From Aradus depressus (taxonomy: Eukaryota > Arthropoda > Insecta > Hemiptera > Aradidae), in NCBI GenBank assembly GCA_963662175.1, contig OY759220.1, forward strand, positions 45,294,136 to 45,358,135: a stretch of 64,000 nt of DNA, read 5' to 3'. This document shows, piece after piece, positions 60,594 through 64,000 of this stretch. A model generated the notes under the pieces. The model did no database searches, was not told where the DNA came from, and saw only the letters and a list, made by a program, of their open reading frames with translations. How positions within the stretch are numbered: the stretch's first letter is position 1; every line of letters begins with the position of its first letter. The position numbers were made by a program, and so were the translations under genes.

Positions 60594-63250
60594 AGACGAG
60601 ACTTCAGAACTTTGAAAGAAGGAGAACCATGTGATGCGTCATGAAATGAGGAAACTGAAGAAGTGACGTAGTGACTGCCTATTTCAAAGAACTGAACAAC
60701 ATCCAATATTAGACCAAAGTGTCTTTTGCATGTCTCTTAAACATTGTTTTCTCCTCCATTTTGATTTGTATATATATATATGTATCTTTTTTTGTATGTT
60801 TATTATATAAATATATTAACATTATTCGGATGTTTAAATGTTTTTTATAAAAAAAAATACTTAATTGGAAATATAAATAACAGTTTTCCATCGTCATTCG
60901 TCTTACTCATGGCATTTTTAGTGAACTAAAACAATATTTTCAAGGCATATTTTCAAAACTAATTTCTAAAAACAATGAATATGAAAGATATCTTTAAAAA
61001 ATTACAAAATTTATATCTACAATACTAAAACAATTTTTTTTTTTTTTTGTCTCAGAAAATGTATATAATACATGGGAGTACTTTCGGTGTTTTCTGATCT
61101 GTTCCTTCTCCAGCCCTCGGGGCTTCTCCTATACAATAGTCATTAAAAAATTGGAAAACATTGAAAATTAAATTTCATCTCTTCATGAAATATTGAAATA
61201 ATAGCTGCGATTTTTAAAATTAAGAAAATCTTAAGGATCGTTTATATTTTCTATACACTGTTATTAAATTGTGAAAAAATAGCCTCTTATGTTTCCAATT
61301 AAAGTATGTAATGAAAAAAAAAAAAGGTGTATAATATACACTTTTTTATACACACATTGTATGTGTATTACATCTTAAGATTTTTGATTTTCTAAATTTA
61401 GGATGTATCACTATTGAAATTATTATAATTGTATTTATTTTTTAGTTGTTCTGGAACATTTTTAAGTAAAAAAGTAGAAAAAAAAATGTCGGATATATGC
61501 AGAACATACCTCTAGTGTTTAAACTTTTTTTTTTTTTTTCTATTTGATACCAAATGAAATGAGTCAGTTTTCATATGGCCAGTGCTGGACACTGGAATAT
61601 TGAGGCTGAGATAAATTAACTTCTTATTTAAGGTGGAATATTTGGTAATATTTGTACAATAAATAGAAAATAATATGAACGCAATATGTCAAATGTTAAA
61701 AAAATTCGCATAGAATAAATTTTTTTTTTTTTTGGATGTTACATATTCTTTTTAAATTATATACTTCAATTATACTCATAGCTAGTTAAGAAAAAAAAAA
61801 TACTACAGGACCGAAGCAGACTTAGTTTTTGAAGGTACTGTGAAACTTTTATGAGTTCCTGTTTATTATAACTGTTCCCGTTATAGAAACGGTATAATTA
61901 CTCATTAAAAAATAAAAGCTTCCTTAGAATTTCAATGTTTAAAAGTTCCATTAATACTGTTACGAACAGAAATTTTATTATAAAAATTGTATTAAAAATA
62001 TATTATCTTCAACAGGAAACGAAGTGATTATTATTTGACAATTGTTTAGATCGCAAATTGAAGTTTAGAATATTGTATATATGTATATTAATACAATTTT
62101 TAAACGGGAGTGATGTATATAAAAGCAACTTGGTTGAAACTTATCATAAAAATGTCCATAATAGTTGAAAAAATAAAACTACTGTTTCGGTCTCTGAATA
62201 ATAAATTTATTTATTTTTTATATTATTAATTTATTGTATGTGAATATGCATGTTGGTGTATATATTTGTTTAAAAGTTTATAAACCTGTATACTATATAA
62301 TTATATGATATGTGAATTAACATTGAATTTTTTATATCTAAATGTGGCCATTTGCATTTTATTCAAAATAGTTGATTTAAAAACTAAGATTTATTTATTC
62401 ACACTTAAATAAACCCTCAAAACAATTTCGCTATTTAAAAAAAATATATATTTGTTAGGATAAGAAACAAAAAATTGTTGTCTGTGAAATTAACAAATTA
62501 CAAAACCAACATTGCATATATACTCGTATTTTTATTGAAAATTTGTTATTATTGATTTATTCCAAGTTGAGATGTGAGTCAATGTGAGTGAGACTATCAA
62601 TGTAACGTTGCCAGTGGTTCGAGGGAGTGTGAGAGACCTTGGGATGGGAGGTGCGCGGCCTCACATCTCGAATTGAAGTAAACCAACTATCCAAACTAGT
62701 GAAGTAAGCTGCAAATAAACTTATCCATCGTCCTTTTTCTTTCTATTTTATTTTTTTCTCTTGAAATTTGTATTGATGTTTGATATTAAATTATGACAGA
62801 AATTAATTAGTCTTAATGTAAATATTTATTTTTTCTAATAAAAAAATTAAAATAAATAAAAAAAAGTTGAAAAGAAAGGAGTTACCGCCAACAATAGCTA
62901 TCAGCTGAAGCCCCATCTGATGATAATAATTGTTAAAAATATAATATTTATTATACTAGTCTGCTTATTTTATTCCTATAATATCCGTACAAATAATAAT
63001 TATATTTATTATTGTGAAACCTACTAGGCCAAACCACATCCATAATTTCAAAATTTTATTCTTTACATGTTTAATGCAACAGTTTGAACCAAAGAGTGTT
63101 TTTATATTTACCATGTTCAAATATTGTTTATTAATTATTATAAATACATGTATTTATAATTGTGGTAGTCGATTGTATTTTAAAGTACTATAAGATTTTA
63201 TTAACTGTGTTTAAATAAAATTTTAAAAAAGAATATCTGCTGAGTGTATT
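60594..63250 (+). other. AT-rich stretch, probable SNRK 3'UTR and downstream sequence
   Basis: No ORF of interest, low repeat content compared with the introns, many AATAAA-like signals (for example near 62713 and 63214) and T-rich runs. This fits a long insect 3'UTR, but its end cannot be placed. Confidence 0.35.
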
Positions 63251-63434
63251 TAAATCAATTTTCTCAATTAATTGTACAACAAAGAAAATAAAGTGATACA
63301 GAATATGTAGGTTTGAGAGCAAAATGTTGCGGAAACTCAAGAAAATTTAATTTCTCTGAATAGGCCAAGAAGATTATGAAGGGGACAATTCTCAACATTA
63401 TATTATATTTATTAATTTGCGACAGTTCTTCTAC

Positions 63435-63650
63435 ATATCGCACCCGTCGTAGAATAAAGGTACAACTCAAAAATTGAATTTTTGGGGAAATCAACATTAA
63501 TGTTTTTAATGAGCAAAATGTGATGACAAACTCGTGGTGGCCAATGACAAATGCGGACATAGCCAAAAGTGTTGAACAAAAACTTTAATGTTGATTTCCC
63601 AACAAATTCAATTTTTGACTTGTACCTTTATTCTACGACGGTTGCGATAT
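63435..63650. mobile_element. 216-bp foldback MITE-like element
   Basis: The left end ATATCGCACCCGTCGTAGAA continues into AAAGGTACAA; the right end is its inverted copy ending GACGGTTGCGATAT. The arms are about 70 bp with a few mismatches, around a short non-coding centre. Confidence 0.8.
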
Positions 63651-63680
63651 ATTTTAATCTGAGAGATGAATAAAAAACCT

Positions 63681-63868
63681 TGAGCAGTCCGTAGTTTGTT
63701 AAGTGATGGTCCCGAGCCTGTACCATGTCAGTTACTCAAGGTAACTAAACCTGGATAGGCAAAATTTAGGATTCTCAGAGTGAAGTCGGGCTACCAGAAC
63801 CATGAAAGAGCTCTCAGGTAGTAGGCGATATAACCTCGTTAAACTTAAAGCCCGGGCATGAGTCACAA
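63681..63868 (+). mobile_element. SINE-1, 3' half, diverged
   Basis: GAGCAGTCCGTAGTTTGTTA, CCCGAGCCTGTACCATGTCA to GCCCGGGCATGAGTCACAA. Confidence 0.75.
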
Positions 63869-64000
63869 CGTGTTTTTGCCTTATTCAAAATATAATACCT
63901 CAGGCTGGAAAACATCGCTTAACGTCTTATAAGACAGCGTAATCAACGGTTTTTTTATTTCCAATTAAAAAAAAAAATAGCCTCTTTGATGCCTTTGGCT

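Overview
The window is a piece of an AT-rich, repeat-dense arthropod nuclear genome, most likely an insect. R1-clade and jockey-like LINEs, a BEL/Pao LTR retrotransposon, Helitrons, pogo/Tigger and hAT relics and tRNA-derived SINEs point that way. The order cannot be fixed from the sequence alone; a hemipteran would fit.

One host gene is visible: the SNF1-related kinase SNRK. It runs on the plus strand as 12 coding exons from 30216 to 58061. Joined with consensus GT/AG sites, they give an uninterrupted frame of 763 codons plus stop, close to the length I recall for vertebrate SNRK (about 765). The protein has an N-terminal kinase domain (ATP lysine K61, HRD aspartate D155, DFG aspartate D174, T-loop threonine T189), a UBA-like segment at about 300-350, and a long low-complexity tail. 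The tail carries a Ser/Asp-rich patch and Gly-rich exons and ends in a CaaX-like Cys motif. A splice acceptor before the ATG implies at least one untranslated exon upstream. A strong donor 20 nt after the stop suggests a spliced 3'UTR.

Bases 1-30157 hold no recognisable host gene. In order they contain: repeat fragments and a BED-finger hAT relic with a nested SINE (1-2.9 kb); Helitron copies, one with a 14-unit 41-bp minisatellite (3.3-7.1 kb); a complete BEL/Pao element with 578-bp LTRs that read as identical and an intact 1742-codon gag-pol frame (10499-17480); a short inverted-repeat element (20.1 kb); a jockey-like LINE fragment (21 kb); a frameshifted R1-clade LINE abutting a pogo/Tigger relic (23.8-26.4 kb); SINEs; and a third Helitron (28.0 kb).

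From 30 kb to 60 kb the SNRK introns are full of insertions: many copies of one tRNA-derived SINE; at least six LINE fragments; a hAT with an 8-bp target duplication; a nested palindrome/foldback structure (40.9-41.7 kb); a 192-bp element with 24-bp inverted repeats; a second Tigger; five same-orientation copies of an internally repetitive repeat (called repeat A here); and an inverted pair of one element flanking exons 6 and 7. Bases 60.6-64 kb are AT-rich and fit a 3'UTR followed by intergenic sequence with a MITE-like inverted repeat and a SINE fragment.
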